A DNA stretch of 64,000 nucleotides from Lepturacanthus savala (Eukaryota > Chordata > Actinopteri > Scombriformes > Trichiuridae), in contig CM060461.1 of the NCBI GenBank assembly GCA_030544235.1, positions 4,019,449-4,083,448 on the forward strand, in the 5' to 3' direction. Below the pieces are notes generated by a model. The model searched no databases and was not told the DNA's origin. It worked only from the letters and a program-made list of their open reading frames with translations. Made by a program: the position numbers and the translations under genes. Every line of letters begins with the position of its first letter. Positions within the stretch are counted from its first letter, which is position 1. Below, in pieces: positions 24,100 through 35,674 of the stretch.

Positions 24100-26150
24100 G
24101 CTCAGCAGGGGGGGGACAGATTGCTCATAGATCTTCGGAGCTGTTAAGGAGAGGGGTTGATTTTTTTTTTTTGTGCCTCAGCACAATTTCAATGTCTTTT
24201 TTATTTCCAAGGAGAAAAATGTCTTTGGCATCAGACATTTCTCAGACTTTGAAATCACTTGTTTATCCATCAGTTTGATGCAAGTGGAAAACGGTCAACG
24301 TTAAAGGAAGGATTGTAATGGCTTTGTTACTTAAGACTGTGCAAGAAACTACTGTAGTGAGCACTTCTAAAATCGGAGTTTCTTATATTTGAAACTTGCG
24401 AAACATTTTGATCCGTGTATTTAGCGTTTAATTTTTTAGCTGGTATCTTTTCACATTTTTAATGTTTATGACATGTTTGCTTATTTTAGCCAGCTGTTTT
24501 TCTTTCTGAGATGAAGATGAAAGTTAACATGCATATAAATAAATAAAAGTATACAATACCTATCACCTCTGTGCTGGAGATGTAACCACTCAGGTAAAAA
24601 CAGGTAAAAGAAGATTGAGGACCCTACTCACCATTTTTCTACCTTATTAATAATGACATTTATTATGTATTATCATTTATGGTGTGAGAAAATACCACAA
24701 ACTTCCAGTTCCCTGGCGATAGAACTCTACTCCTCATTTCAACAGCTCCTTGTCTATGATCCCATATTCTACAGCACAGATGGAAAAAAATACTTCATTT
24801 TCTTTCTTTTTTATTTTTTTACTGTAGATTATTCTGTATCTTTTTGTAGAAAAACAGGCCCATTCATCAAACTGTGTGCATCAAATGCACACAGCCTGGA
24901 TTTAGAAATTTCTGTTTCGCAGCTCGATTGTACTTTCTTGACTTAGTGATGTCATACAGCAGTCAGCGCCCCCCCCACCCATTACACACACTTTTTTTTT
25001 CTTTTTTTAATCAGTTTTACAAGCATAAATAATCCAGAGAGAAGAAGAGAGGCTTATGAATATTTATTAGACAGACCAAAAACGACCTGAGCTTTCTGGA
25101 GCTCCAGCGAGGCACTTGGGAAAACACTATAAAACTGCATTGAGTTGAATTTTTTGTACTAAAAAATGTAATATTAGTGGTATCAAAACTTTAAATAAAA
25201 GCAAGAAAAGTGCATGATATTGGATCTTTAATAGAAACAAAAATTCACGCCTTTGCTGTTTGTTTGTTTGTTTTTTAAGTGTTCCAGCATAGTTGGAAAT
25301 GAGAAACTTGCAATTGGTAATGGGAAACATTACCAATTGGCCTCTTGTTGCTTGTTGCAAAGTCAGTTTTCAACAGTTTGGGTTAAACCCTATATTCAAC
25401 CTGCCACTTCCAAATAAAGCAATTTATCAATTTATAGCCTATAGATGTTGTCTAAACCATGCTACTTTCGGACATAATTACTAAAACCGGTAGATGACAT
25501 CTATCATTCAAACATAACTTTAGGTGACTGACATTTTGACCTATTGTGTTGTATTCCGTACTGACTTTTTTTCTATGTGCTGTGTTTTCAGACTACAATT
25601 TTCTCCTACTTGTAAAAATAATCTTGAATACGTTTGTTTCAGTACATCTACTGTTGCTTGGGAATTTCACAGGATGATTTAGTGCCTGTCAAGTGAGTTT
25701 CATGAACTTTGTCCTCTTGAGATCTTTGGAAATCCCAGCTGGTTTACAATGATCTTCTGTGAAATGAGCATAAAGGAGCTTGGTCCTCAAAAAAAAAAGA
25801 GTAGCAACGATTTCCTCAACTTTAACACTTTTGTCAGTAGGAGACATGACCACAACCAACAGATATTTTGACATTGACACGCCATGATGGAAAATCTGAT
25901 GCTAATCCTTTTTTTGGCTTTCTCAGGCCTGCCAAGCTATCTTACTTTCCCTTTTTCAATTTAATCATAGGCTTTGTCCAAGCGGTAACAATATTGCATC
26001 CAAGTAATAATATTGTGTATCATTATCTATTTTTAAGGCTCATGTCTGAGCTTTTTTTGCATTGTTATTTTGTGCGCCTGCCATGTGTTTCCCTCTGAAA
26101 AACACATGGCTCCTCTGGGTAGTTCTGCAATTGCATAATTAGCTCAGAGT
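24096..26150. other. AT-rich unassigned DNA
   Basis: AT-rich DNA with several T runs and a C run (24967-24977). A near-palindromic pair 'caattggtaatggg' / 'cattaccaattgg' lies at 25312-25341. No gene recognised. Confidence 0.4.
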
Positions 26151-26720
26151 CAAATCTACAACATTACAGCATGTTGCCTGTGCTTGACATTACAGCAACC
26201 TAGAGCGAGCCAAGTCAGCCACTGAACCGAAAAGAACAAGAGGGAAAAAAATAACTATCCGGGCTGAAAGTGGGTCAAGTGGAGCCTGCTGGGGAGGCGA
26301 ACAACCTCCCACCCCCCCACGCCCCCCTTCGATTGAGCGGGGGTTGCTGCCATGGGTTTTCTACGTACAGGTTGACCCTGCTGTGTGTAGCCCCGATGAA
26401 AACCATGTGTAGCCCACAGAAAAGGTTCACTCCCGAAACCAGATGTGCACCAGCTCAGGTGTCACTGACTTTGTGATCTATTTCCCCATCTTAATGACTC
26501 ATAGCCAAGAATTCACACCATTCCATTTCACTCTCCATCTCAGTGGCAATGTCACAAGACCAGTTCCTGCAGTGATTAATGAGCATCTAACACTAAATCT
26601 GTTTCTCATCCACTGAATTGTGAATGCTGATATGACCCCACAGTCAGCCCACAGTATGTCCACTTAATTAAACTAATCCTGTGGGGCACATGAAGTGACA
26701 CAGTTCACAGTCCCAGGTTG
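26151..26720. promoter_or_regulatory. Candidate conserved non-coding block
   Basis: A GC-richer block with a C-rich run (26308-26328) and complex sequence after it, lying in AT-rich surroundings. A short plus frame at 26270-26476 lacks protein features. Regulatory role is inferred. Confidence 0.25.
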
Positions 26721-28022
26721 TTTGGAAGAAAAAGAACAAGAAGTAGGTAGAGACTCAGTAACTCTAAAGATGTTGCTGCACATTTACAGTTTCAGAATTA
26801 GTTTCCTTTACTCCTAGTACTAAAGCAGAATCAGTATACAGACAATAGTACAAAAGATGCTAGCATGGGTTTCATTATGTACAGTACTTATATACAGGAT
26901 GTGAATATTGTGCATTAATAATATATATGTTTCATATACATTTTTAATAACCTTTGTCTATTTGCTGTCCTGTTTATTAATTAATAGTTGATTATATTTA
27001 ATTTCATGTAAACACGTTCATATTGGAATTGGTATAAAGGTTTCTTTCCATATATGCTCCATATAAGTAAGAATCTAAAGATTGATAATCAATCAATTCA
27101 AACAAAAAGAATAAGAGCATATGGAATAGCAAATTAACTAATTGTTTTAGCTCTGAATGCAAAGCACTGACATACACTGACAAATGCATCATAGACATAC
27201 ATAATTTGTGTATATGTCTGATATTTTACCCTTTGTACCTATGTACACTTACACTTACTCATAATACAGAGGGCTGATGCTGATCAATCATCATGATTTC
27301 GAAGGCACTTAGCTTGTGAATTACAGTATATATATTTTATTTATTTATTTGTTTAAATTCTGAGGTTACAGCAGGTTTACTGCTTTAAAATCATGTTTCA
27401 GTCTCAGTTGCACAAAGCAGAAGGTAAAGGTCAGGAGACAAAAGTTCAGCAGTGTATATGAGGGAATGAGGTTAACTATAATAGGAGGTCAGTCCTGATA
27501 AAAGTCAAAGACACAAACGATACTTCAGATCTGTAACGACCTGAAGCTGACCGGTAACTGATCTTCAAAAGGAATATCCAGGAGCAAAGCATGAAGGATT
27601 ATTGCTGCGTGGGTCTGGGATCATTAGTCCTGTAATTTGACTATGTGATGGATATGGAGTGCGTTTATTACCGGGGCCTCTGCCAGCCTGGAAATGTTAT
27701 GTAACTTTTGGCCAAGCAGCCCCCTCTGCTCCTCTATCTTTTGGTTTATTTAATAGTCATGTCTCAAGTCATTACCCCTTGAGTACCATAAACCTTTAAA
27801 TCACCCTCATAAACCCGACAGTCATCAGTGTTGTAGGATAAGAAGATCTGTAGAGTACATGGAAAGGTACTAAAGTCTCCTTTTTGGTTACTTTTGCAAC
27901 ATTGGTTGTAATTTATTGTTTCTTTCATGTCTATTTTTTGTTAGTGGAAAAACACTGATTCCCTAATGAATCATGTTGCAGCAGGTATTTTCCATCAGCC
28001 ATCAAAGCAAAGATGACTGTGA
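26721..28022. other. AT-rich unassigned DNA
   Basis: AT-rich, with (TTTA)n at 27333-27352. A more complex patch is present at 27580-27800. No gene recognised. Confidence 0.4.
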
Positions 28023-28030
28023 TGACGTCA
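28023..28030. promoter_or_regulatory. CRE consensus site
   Basis: TGACGTCA in the context gtgatgacgtcactcatc, a second full CREB/ATF consensus in this window after the one at 9231-9238. An isolated 8-mer, so function is uncertain. Confidence 0.3.
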
Positions 28031-28564
28031 CTCATCGGGGCGTAGCTAAAATTGCAACATGTCATCAGCAGTGGAATTGATGTTTCATGCAAAAGCTTTT
28101 AAAGAAAGGAAATTCCTTCTCATTTATGACAAGAGTGGTCATTAAGTGAGCTGTGGAAATATCCTGTTGCTCACACTGTAGCAGCAGCAGCACTGTTGTC
28201 ACCTCTGCCTACATACAGCAAGCAAGGAAATTCTAGCAGATGTAGCGCAAATGATTGTCCAGATATACTACAAGCACAAAGAAACATCTCACTGTTGGAT
28301 AATTGAGTAAGTCGTTGAAGTCTCCAGTTTTGTTACAACCCATTCACTCACTGGCAATAAAAATGATTAATAGATGTAAATCACAATTCTTATCCCTGCA
28401 ATGCTAGATTTTGCCTTATATCTCAAAAATATAGGATATTGCCCTGCAATGGGCTCAAAAAGCTGGCCTCTTGTTTTTGGTTTAAAGTTAGAAAAGTAAA
28501 AATTAGTTTGGCTCAATCTATTATATGTCCATGTTTGTCTTTTTTTGTTTTTACTTTGCTACAG

Positions 28565-28875
28565 GGATGGCAGAGTCGGCAGGTCATCGGCCGACCACTT
28601 TAGTCCAGAATGAAATATCTTGACAACAGTCAATAAAATGTGGTATATATTGTCCCCAGAGGATGATTTCAACTTTGTTGAGCCACTGACTTTTCATGTA
28701 GCGAAACCAGCAGGTCAAAGTTTTAACTTATCCGATGAAACAAATCATCTAATATACCTAATGTATTGCCTTAAAATTTAGTATCGACATTCATGGTTCC
28801 CAAGTGATCCTAATGAATTTCACAATCCCCTGACCTTTCCATAGCTCCCATACATGCAGAACTAAAGACATTTCC
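28565..28875 (+). repeat. Teleost interspersed repeat fragment
   Basis: Words such as gaaatatcttgacaac, aatgtattgccttaaaattt, agtatcgacattcatggttc, cctaatgaatttcac and gatccccctgacc-like (aatcccctgacctttcc) follow in the order of a very common fish repeat ('...attgccatgaaatttggtacagacattcatg...'). Diverged, no open frame. Class not assigned. Confidence 0.6.
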
Positions 28876-29537
28876 ATCACCTTTTCTTTTTACGTTATTT
28901 TTTTACATATAATTTGACATTGAATGTCAACTTTTAGAGTTATTAAAAGGGGACATTGAGGGTGTCAACCTTTATACTAAAAGCCACTATTGTTGAATGG
29001 ATGTGTGAATTTTGCAGTTTACACATTGATAAGACACTTTATACCATTCACCCTGTAGTTTACATTACTATAGTTACTGCGCTTTTGTCCTTTGTATGAA
29101 GTGTATTTTTTTTTTATTGGTATATTTGTTATCTGTCACTTGCCACGGCACTATGGATGTGAATTAGCAGTCTTGTTAACTGTGGCATGTTTACATTTGT
29201 ATTTATACTGATGTTCATTAATATGCTCTGTCCCTTTAAATAAACATTCAATAAATAAATATATAAATAAATAAATTGGCAGCCACAGGGAGAAGCAAAA
29301 CCAAACACTTGGCATGAGATTCATAGTGTCCAGACATGTATTAACTTGAGATTTAGAGACTGTTAAAAGAGATTCATGTAATATGAGAATGTTGTCAGGA
29401 GGCAACAAACAGTGTGGCTGTTTGTGGTGCTTTGTTCAGGAGCCAGGTTATTTCAACATAACAGCAGATAACATAATCTGATCTGCGTTCAGAGGCCACA
29501 ACCAAACAATTACAGAACCCTCATGTCTCTAGTCCAC
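28876..29537. other. AT-rich DNA with an (AAAT)n-type tail
   Basis: Around 29230-29276 the sequence gtccctttaaataaacattc passes into an (aaat)n patch, which resembles the 3' end of a fish retroposon, but the body upstream is not recognisable. The rest is unassigned. Confidence 0.35.
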
Positions 29538-29625
29538 CCCTCTCTCTTTCACACTCTTTCTCTCTTTTTCTCTCACTCTCTCTTTCTCTTTCTCTCTCTC
29601 CCCATGTCTGTTTTTCTCTGTTTTT
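29538..29625. repeat. (TC)n/(TTTC)n pyrimidine low-complexity tract
   Basis: ctctctttcacactctttctc and related words. Imperfect pyrimidine repeat; the open frame over it is artefactual. Confidence 0.85.
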
Positions 29626-30185
29626 CCTATTTGCCAGATTGCAAATTGCATGGGCAGGCTGCCCTCCTCTCTGCACTCTTCCCAATGCATAAACTGAGTG
29701 GACATTTTCTTTCAGGGAGCAGGGTGATGTGGGTCAGATGAACTCACCAGTATGTGTGTGTGTGTGTTACATAACACACCTCGATCAGATTAGAACAGTG
29801 CCCCAAATTAAAACTACACTCAGTGTCCAAACATGTCAAAAAAACATCCAAATCAAAAGGAAAAATATTTCATGTCTTGTGTTTTATGTCCTTTTGACAT
29901 GTGGTACTGCAGCCAAAGAGTGGCTATATTATCTAAAGCTGAAAGACAGAGAAAGCAGCAGTGACTTCTGGAGTGTGCATATGGAAAGACAGGAAAGAAG
30001 TCAAGCCAGCTCCATTGAAGGAAATCAGTGTCCACAAACCAAACGAGGCCGTTTCCAGCAGGGAGGAACACTGTCACTCCCAGTCCGATGGGGAAATAAT
30101 AGTTGTCGGAGCCTGGATACGTTTCCTTTAGCCATACTGTATTTTATTAATTTTCAAGATTTTTCCTAAGTCTTTTAACACAGAT
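29626..30185. other. Unassigned DNA
   Basis: Contains a short (TG)n (29753-29768). The 146-codon plus frame at 29729-30169 starts inside it and has no recognisable domain, so I do not call it. Confidence 0.4.
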
Positions 30186-30545
30186 TCTATTATAGTGTGG
30201 TGGAGGCAGGTGAACCCAAGTGCGAGAAGTCGTCTGGCAGACAGGATGAAATGCAGATTTTTTTTTAATTAACACAATCAGGAACAGGCAGGCAGGTGAA
30301 CAAGTAGACATCTCGACAAACACTGACTGGAAAAAACAGACTTTAATACAAACTGAAATAATCAGGGGATGGGGAATAGTTGAAGTAAACACAGGGAGCA
30401 GCACTAACGAGGAAACTGGACAGGTGAGGAGGGAAACGGACAGAAAGCGAGACAGGAGGAAAACCACCAACACAGAGCAAGACAACCAAAACACAAGTAA
30501 AGCAGACAGGACAGTGACAGACCCTGACACTGGTCTGTCACTCTC
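30186..30545. repeat. Probable interspersed repeat, A/G-C-rich
   Basis: Purine- and AC-rich sequence with phrases such as gtggaggcaggtgaacccaa, caggaacaggcaggcaggtg and gacaggacagtgacag, which resemble a common fish repeat with many 'aacacaggaaacc' words. It ends in an 11-bp perfect inverted repeat (30513-30523 with 30532-30542). The 171-codon minus frame over it reflects composition. Class not assigned. Confidence 0.45.
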
Positions 30546-30820
30546 CTGTCTGCTCTTGATACTGCAGAGATGAAAATCCTGAAGGTCTATGAAAACAGTT
30601 TTGAGTAATGTCAAAATCACATGTTTCATTATTTCATCCATGTTTTTTGCATTTAATCTCACATTACTGAATCTGGAAACTAGATTTTATTTAATCTATT
30701 GCGCACCTGAACTTTTCAAAGCTCTGCTTAATGATTTTTTAGTAAAAATTCAATCAAGATTCTTAAAATGTGAATATTTTGTGGCACAGTAATTGTTTCT
30801 TATTGTTGCTCTGTCACCAG

Positions 30821-31018
30821 AGTGGACGGACAGTGACATTCGGGACCTGCAGGTTGTGAACCCAGGTGCTGCGGAGCTGACAAGTCTGGAGAAGAGTGAC
30901 ATAAAAACTGCATCATCTGACACTGATACAGAGGAACAACCAGACTTACCTGAGAACTTGACTGCTTCATTTAACACAACACTCTGGGAACTCTCACCAC
31001 GGGCAATACGGGTGAAAC
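30821..31018 (+). CDS. Possible orphan exon (low confidence)
   Basis: The sequence before it (aattgtttcttattgttgct, then ctgtcaccag) is a good 3' splice acceptor with a polypyrimidine run. After it the plus frame reads WTDSDIRDLQVVNPGAAEL, continues with an acidic stretch SDIKTASSDTDTEEQPDLPE and ends with WELSPRAIRVKR. Codon choice (ctg, gtg, gag, gac) looks more coding-like than other frames here. A candidate donor (gtgagg) follows at 31019. I recognise no protein family. The frame runs on for about 25 codons into a Tc1 remnant, so an exon, a pseudo-exon, part of an unknown transposon or chance are all possible. Confidence 0.25.
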
Positions 31019-31039
31019 GTGAGGAAATATTTCACAGAG

Positions 31040-31195
31040 TAAAAACTAAACCACCTTGGTGTGCAAGTATTTCACTGACTTGCACAGAACATTAAATTCA
31101 ACCCCATTCAACACATTTGGGTAAACTGGAATGCAGATAGTCTGCTAGGTCCTGTTGCCCAACATCAGCGGATGACCTCAGCTAGACCTTAACGA
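31040..31195 (+). pseudogene. Tc1-like transposase fragment (C-terminal part)
   Basis: The order gacttgcacagaacattaaa, ttcaaccccattcaacac, atttgggtaaactggaatgc and gcccaacatcagcggatgac follows the 3' part of a fish Tc1 transposase ('WPAQSPDLNPIEHLWDELERR...PTSVPDLT'). Heavily eroded, no terminal repeats seen. It belongs to the same broad family as the copy at 43195-43565. Confidence 0.7.
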
Positions 31196-32080
31196 AGGGA
31201 GTAGAGGTCAGGCTGGTGGTGCTGGATGGCATGTGGTCTATCAAACTTTCATTCAGGAGACAAGAGTTTGTATCTGCTTGGCTGCTCGCCATGATCTTTC
31301 CCTAACCTTAACCCTCCTTTATTTGCCAAGTTATTGTGGAAAAGAATCCAAGTTCGCATATCTGTCCAATATCAATATTCTGTCTGTCAATAAGATTGTC
31401 TTGTGTAATATAATTCAACAAATTTCTCATTTCTGCCAACTTTTACCCAGCCAAGTGTTTTATTTTTATATCGCAATATCAGAAGAAAAAAATGCCTTTT
31501 TCAATTATTGACTTCAAGACAAGACAAATACATACATTTAATGCTGTTATTTGAACATACTAAGAGTTATGGAGGATTGTTTTACTGAAACCAGAAGACC
31601 TGCTGTATTTATCTGACTTTCACCCTGTCATCGTAAAAGTGTTGCTGAGCGTTGGAATGTGAATGTGAAAGCCTGTTATACTTTTCTATGTAGTGAGTGG
31701 TGGTTTGGGGGGGAGGCGGTGGGTGTTGTTTCACACGCATTTTTCATCAGTTGTAGCGCATTCTTTTTTTTCATTCTATTTTTTTCTTTTTTAATGCCCA
31801 GCATGTGCTTTGTTGCATAATACGCTGTCTCAAACAAAAACACAATTTGCCTTGCAGTGCTGATTTAGAGTGCAAATATGGAAAACATATGGCGCTGTTG
31901 AAAGCCAATTGTGCTTCTGCTCTTACTTGTTTGGTCTCAATCCTCAATGAGGGATGCACAGATGGGACTTGACGTTCAGAGTGACTCGCTGCTGCAGCTG
32001 CCTGCGCGTGGAATTTTACATGCAGGAGAGCAGAAAAGAGGGCGTCATCATCAGAAATGGGCCACAGCTGAGGAGCTGGT
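31196..32080. other. Unassigned AT-rich DNA
   Basis: AT-rich unique DNA with a G-rich patch (31698-31722) and poly-T runs near 31765-31795. No gene recognised. Confidence 0.4.
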
Positions 32081-33010
32081 AGAGCTGGAATGTCACCGTC
32101 AAGCTGTCTGCTAACGAGACATGGAAATTTACATCTGAGGCATTTAAGTGACAGTCGTATCCAGAGAGACTCTCAGGGCGGGGCTCAGTGTCTCACTCAG
32201 AGACTCCTCAGGACTGTTAATGGAGGAGAGTGGATGTGATAAGAGACTGAACTCATGACCTCACACTTGCAGGGAAAAGCCCCTCTTCGACTTTCATATC
32301 GCTCAAACTCCTCAGTTATGCCAGGGCTTCCACAGACCTTGAAATTAAAAGAAAAAAACAATCAAAAACCAATTTGAAAAAATAAAATAGAAGGAGAAGA
32401 CCGTAAATTCCAAGTATCACTCTCTGTCCATTTTCTGTTTGCCAAGAAATAGGTTTTTAAAGCAGAATGTATCATAAAATATCTTTCCCAGTGTGCATTG
32501 CAACTGAAACCCAAGGTCTAATATTGTAATGGTTTGCGATGCCCTCGCCCCGCTGACCCCCGGCACGGACAAACACACTTCGCTCTTTGAAACGCCAGCT
32601 TCAAAGCCGACCCGCATCTGTTAAGGTGTGAATTATACTGATCAGCACCACCCACCGACCATTCCTCTCTCCCTTTTTTTTCACTTTGGCGGCCGGCAGC
32701 AGGGTGCCTCCAACCAGATGTTGGCCAGCCCTAACGCTGGGGGTCAGAGGTCATGGGCTGATGGCTGTGTGTGGGTGGGGTGTTTGCGAGGAAGAACGTA
32801 ACGGCCGTTGAACCCGACCATAGTACTTCATCAGCAAGAGATAAACACACCGCGCCCTCGTTCGACCTTGTGTGTTTTGAATTAGAGCTGCCATGGTGGA
32901 GGTCTGCTAATTGAATTCTGCCTCCACTAATAAATAACAGGTGATAGATATTTTTAGGAGGTAATTTGTTCGCTGGTGGTGTTGCGATGATTGTGTTTAC
33001 CTGTTAATGT
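32081..33010. promoter_or_regulatory. Candidate conserved non-coding block(s)
   Basis: Complex sequence in two parts around an A-rich gap (32345-32400). The second part (32520-33010) is GC-rich and then AT-rich. It contains a 7-bp inverted repeat (gtggagg at 32896-32902, cctccac at 32921-32927) enclosing gctaattgaattc, which holds a homeodomain-type TAATTG core. The start of this second part has several CpGs. Regulatory function is inferred from texture and words. Confidence 0.33.
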
Positions 33011-33272
33011 ATTTTTATGGCATTATCTTATATATCTGTCCAGATATCAACACATAACCTGGTTAAATTAATAGTGCAACATACATTATAATTTAAAAAT
33101 TACACATCCACGACCTGATGGATGATTCTCAACGATACTAACAAGAATCAGGTGTTTACTTTAATCTGTATTCAACAGCAGTGAATAACAATTTCAAAGA
33201 AACGTCAGGTGGACAAACAGGTGCGGATCCCAGCCAAAAAAGTTTTTATATCAGAAATGTATGATTCTTGTA

Positions 33273-33568
33273 CAGTGGTGTGAAAGAGTGTTTGCCCCTT
33301 CCTAATTTTTTATTGTTTTGCAGGTTTGGTGCACTTAAATGTTTCAGATTTAAACAAATTCAAATATTAGTGAAAGAAAACACAACTGAACATAAAATGC
33401 AGTTTTTAAACAAAAGGTTTTTATTATTAAGGGAGAAAAAATTCCAGTGTTTTCAGATGTTGTCCAATGTGTCAAGATATTTTCTTGTTTGATCTGAAAC
33501 ATGTAAGTGTGACAAATATGCAGCAAATAAGAAATCAAGAAGGGGGCAAACACTTTTGTACACCACTG
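33273..33568. mobile_element. Tc1/mariner-type MITE with ~77-bp terminal inverted repeats
   Basis: The left terminus cagtggtgtgaaagagtgtt (33273-33292) pairs with the right terminus ending cttttgtacaccactg (33553-33568). The inverted similarity continues to gtttcagat (33341-33349) and its complement (33492-33500), giving arms of about 77 bases around an AT-rich centre that retains no transposase. TA precedes the left end; the right flank reads ga, an eroded target site. These ends are a familiar fish Tc1-type non-autonomous family. Confidence 0.9.
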
Positions 33569-34264
33569 GATCTAATTTCATCCATTGCCTTGAAAATAGC
33601 ATGGATGGTTCCATACTCTGTTCTCCACAAATTAAATTAAAGATTACTACTGTAATCGAATTTTGGCCATTTTATTCAAATTCATTGTGTATGTGGCCTT
33701 CCTGCCAACCTTTACTTATACGGTGCCCAGAGCTTTTTTGGACAACAGGCATAGGTAAAACCTGTAGTATAGAGGTGAATGAAGTTTGCTAAAAAAGGTG
33801 TAATACAGAATTGGCTGTTAATTTATAATAGAATCAATCAATAGTAGAATCAAACCAGATCTGGTAAATTTGGATCCAGGCGGACAAAAGTCACAGTCAG
33901 TGGGATGACAGTATATAGAGAAAGAGCAGAACAACCAGAAAAAAAAAAAAACAGATTTAAACTAACATATCAAGTTCAAGTACTTTCACTTCCCTACTTG
34001 GCTTCTAAACACATTCATTCATACTGAAAATATACACGTTTTTTTATTTTTTTTTAGAGGTTTAGTGATTTCCTAAAACAGTCGAACATTTGAACTTTAG
34101 CAATTTAGCTAAATGTGTTGGGGACTATTAGTATGAAGGCAAATTTGATTATATTTTTGATGGCGATCAAATTCAGAATTAATATTAGCAATTCCACTTA
34201 AAGTTGGAAGAGGAGAGAATACTGTAGTGGAAAGTTACTGTAGTCAGAGGCTGCTGTAGTTAGA
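33569..34264. other. Unassigned AT-rich DNA
   Basis: AT-rich DNA with an A run (33939-33951) and a T run (34039-34054). Nothing recognised. Confidence 0.4.
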
Positions 34265-34289
34265 GGGGGGGGGGGGGGGGGGGGGGGGG
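34265..34289 (+). repeat. Poly-G run (25 bases)
   Basis: An uninterrupted run of 25 G on the plus strand. It can form G-quadruplexes and is a hotspot for sequencing and assembly length error. Confidence 0.9.
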
Positions 34290-35000
34290 AAATCTGGATA
34301 GCTTTCATTCCCCAGGAAGCCTTTTTGATCTCATTTACATCTTGAACAACTCTGAGAGCTCGTTTTAGTTGCTCAGAGACTGCAGATGTTACTGAATGAA
34401 TCCAAAAGTAATGTGGTGTGTGTATGTACCACTGCAGTGCATATGTGCACTGTAGTGCAGTGTGCAGTGTGTATCTATCTGCTTTTATGTCTTATGGGCA
34501 TGTAGTATTTATATGCATGTCTGTGTATATTCAGTGTGTTAACTGAATTGCACATGCAAGTATATGCACATCTGCTTGTGTGTTTATATGTGTCAATTTA
34601 CACATTTGCATGTGTTTACTGATGTATGTCTGCTAATACGATTACATGTATCTGTGTGATTTTGACCATGTTACCATTAAACACATGCATGCATGTGTCT
34701 GTTTGTTCCATATTAACAGTGGCATATGTAAAAGCAGCCACATCTAACTACAAGACAGGAATTTATCAGCCATTTACTTAGGCATTTACACTAGTTAACG
34801 CCCCATAAAGTCTGACTGGGGCACCTGATCCTTCTGCAGGGGACGTAATCAAAAGTCAGCGCAAGCTCCATCCATCTAAGCACTCCATCCAAGCTAACAA
34901 CATTACTATTCATCATCAGTATTCACACCTGTCCAAATCCATAACCTCATCGCCTAGAGGGAGGAGAGAATGGGAGAGAGAAAGAAAAAAACACCCAAAG
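34290..35000. other. TG/TA-rich degenerate simple sequence and unique DNA
   Basis: 34410-34700 is a degenerate TG- and ATG-rich stretch with an imperfect palindrome around 34431-34456 (actgcagtgc...gcactgtagt). The rest is unassigned. Confidence 0.5.
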
Positions 35001-35420
35001 AAGTCATTGCCATCTCACAGGGAAGCTAAGAATCCAATTCCCCTCTGCCTGCATTTCCTACATGCATTTGTCATACAGTACATCAACCAGACAAGTGAAC
35101 TCCCTCTTCTCCTCGCACGCAGCTCCCTGACCCAGCTAGCTTTGTCCTGACTCATAAAGAGAGCTAAATGAAAACCATCCCAACGCCCCCTCCCCTCGGA
35201 CGCTCGTGTCTCTCTGCAACCGAAATTCATTTCCTCTGCACAGCCTATCGGTGGAAAAAATATACACGATATTGAAGTCAAAGTCTGGAAGGCCTGCCCA
35301 CTGCGCACCGAGTGGCTGAGACAAATAGTGTACATTTCTTGAAGGAATTCCCTGAATGTGGGAGTAGACCTGCAGATGTTGGGAGAGCTGTCACCCCCAC
35401 CCACCAAAACCCCCGCCCTA
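35001..35420. promoter_or_regulatory. Candidate conserved non-coding block
   Basis: A complex block beside the TG tract, with purine runs at its left edge and a C-rich end. A 192-codon minus frame spans 35015-35593, but its C- and W-rich translation has no domain and its start lies in simple-sequence DNA, so it is not called. Regulatory role is inferred. Confidence 0.25.
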
Positions 35421-35604
35421 CTCCCAAACGCCCCCTCCACCCATCCCATGTTTCTCATTTGCTTTTTTTGCATCTTTGTATTGTGAATGCACAAACAGAT
35501 GGAGGAAGGCACACATGCACAAAGGCACTCCAAGACCCGACAGCATGTGCACTTGCATGAGCACTCACACACACACCGGTTAAACATGCTCACTTCTCAT
35601 GAAT

Positions 35605-35613
35605 TGTGTGTGT

Positions 35614-35672
<59 letters not shown>
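35605..35672. repeat. (TG)n microsatellite
   Basis: About 68 bases of TG with one tctg interruption. Degenerate CA-rich sequence follows from about 35720 to 35990, so the whole region is simple-sequence rich. Confidence 0.97.

Positions 35673-35674
<2 letters not shown>

Noticed and set aside
29729..30169. 146-codon plus-strand open frame
   Set aside because: Starts inside a TG repeat and shows no domain or codon pattern of a real exon.
30147..30662. 171-codon minus-strand open frame
   Set aside because: It lies over a purine/AC-rich interspersed repeat. The hydrophobic, Ser/Val/Leu-rich translation is what the repeat composition predicts.
35015..35593. 192-codon minus-strand open frame
   Set aside because: It starts next to simple-sequence DNA, has a C/W/R-rich composition without any domain, and overlaps frames on the other strand. 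It is better explained as chance in GC-richer DNA.
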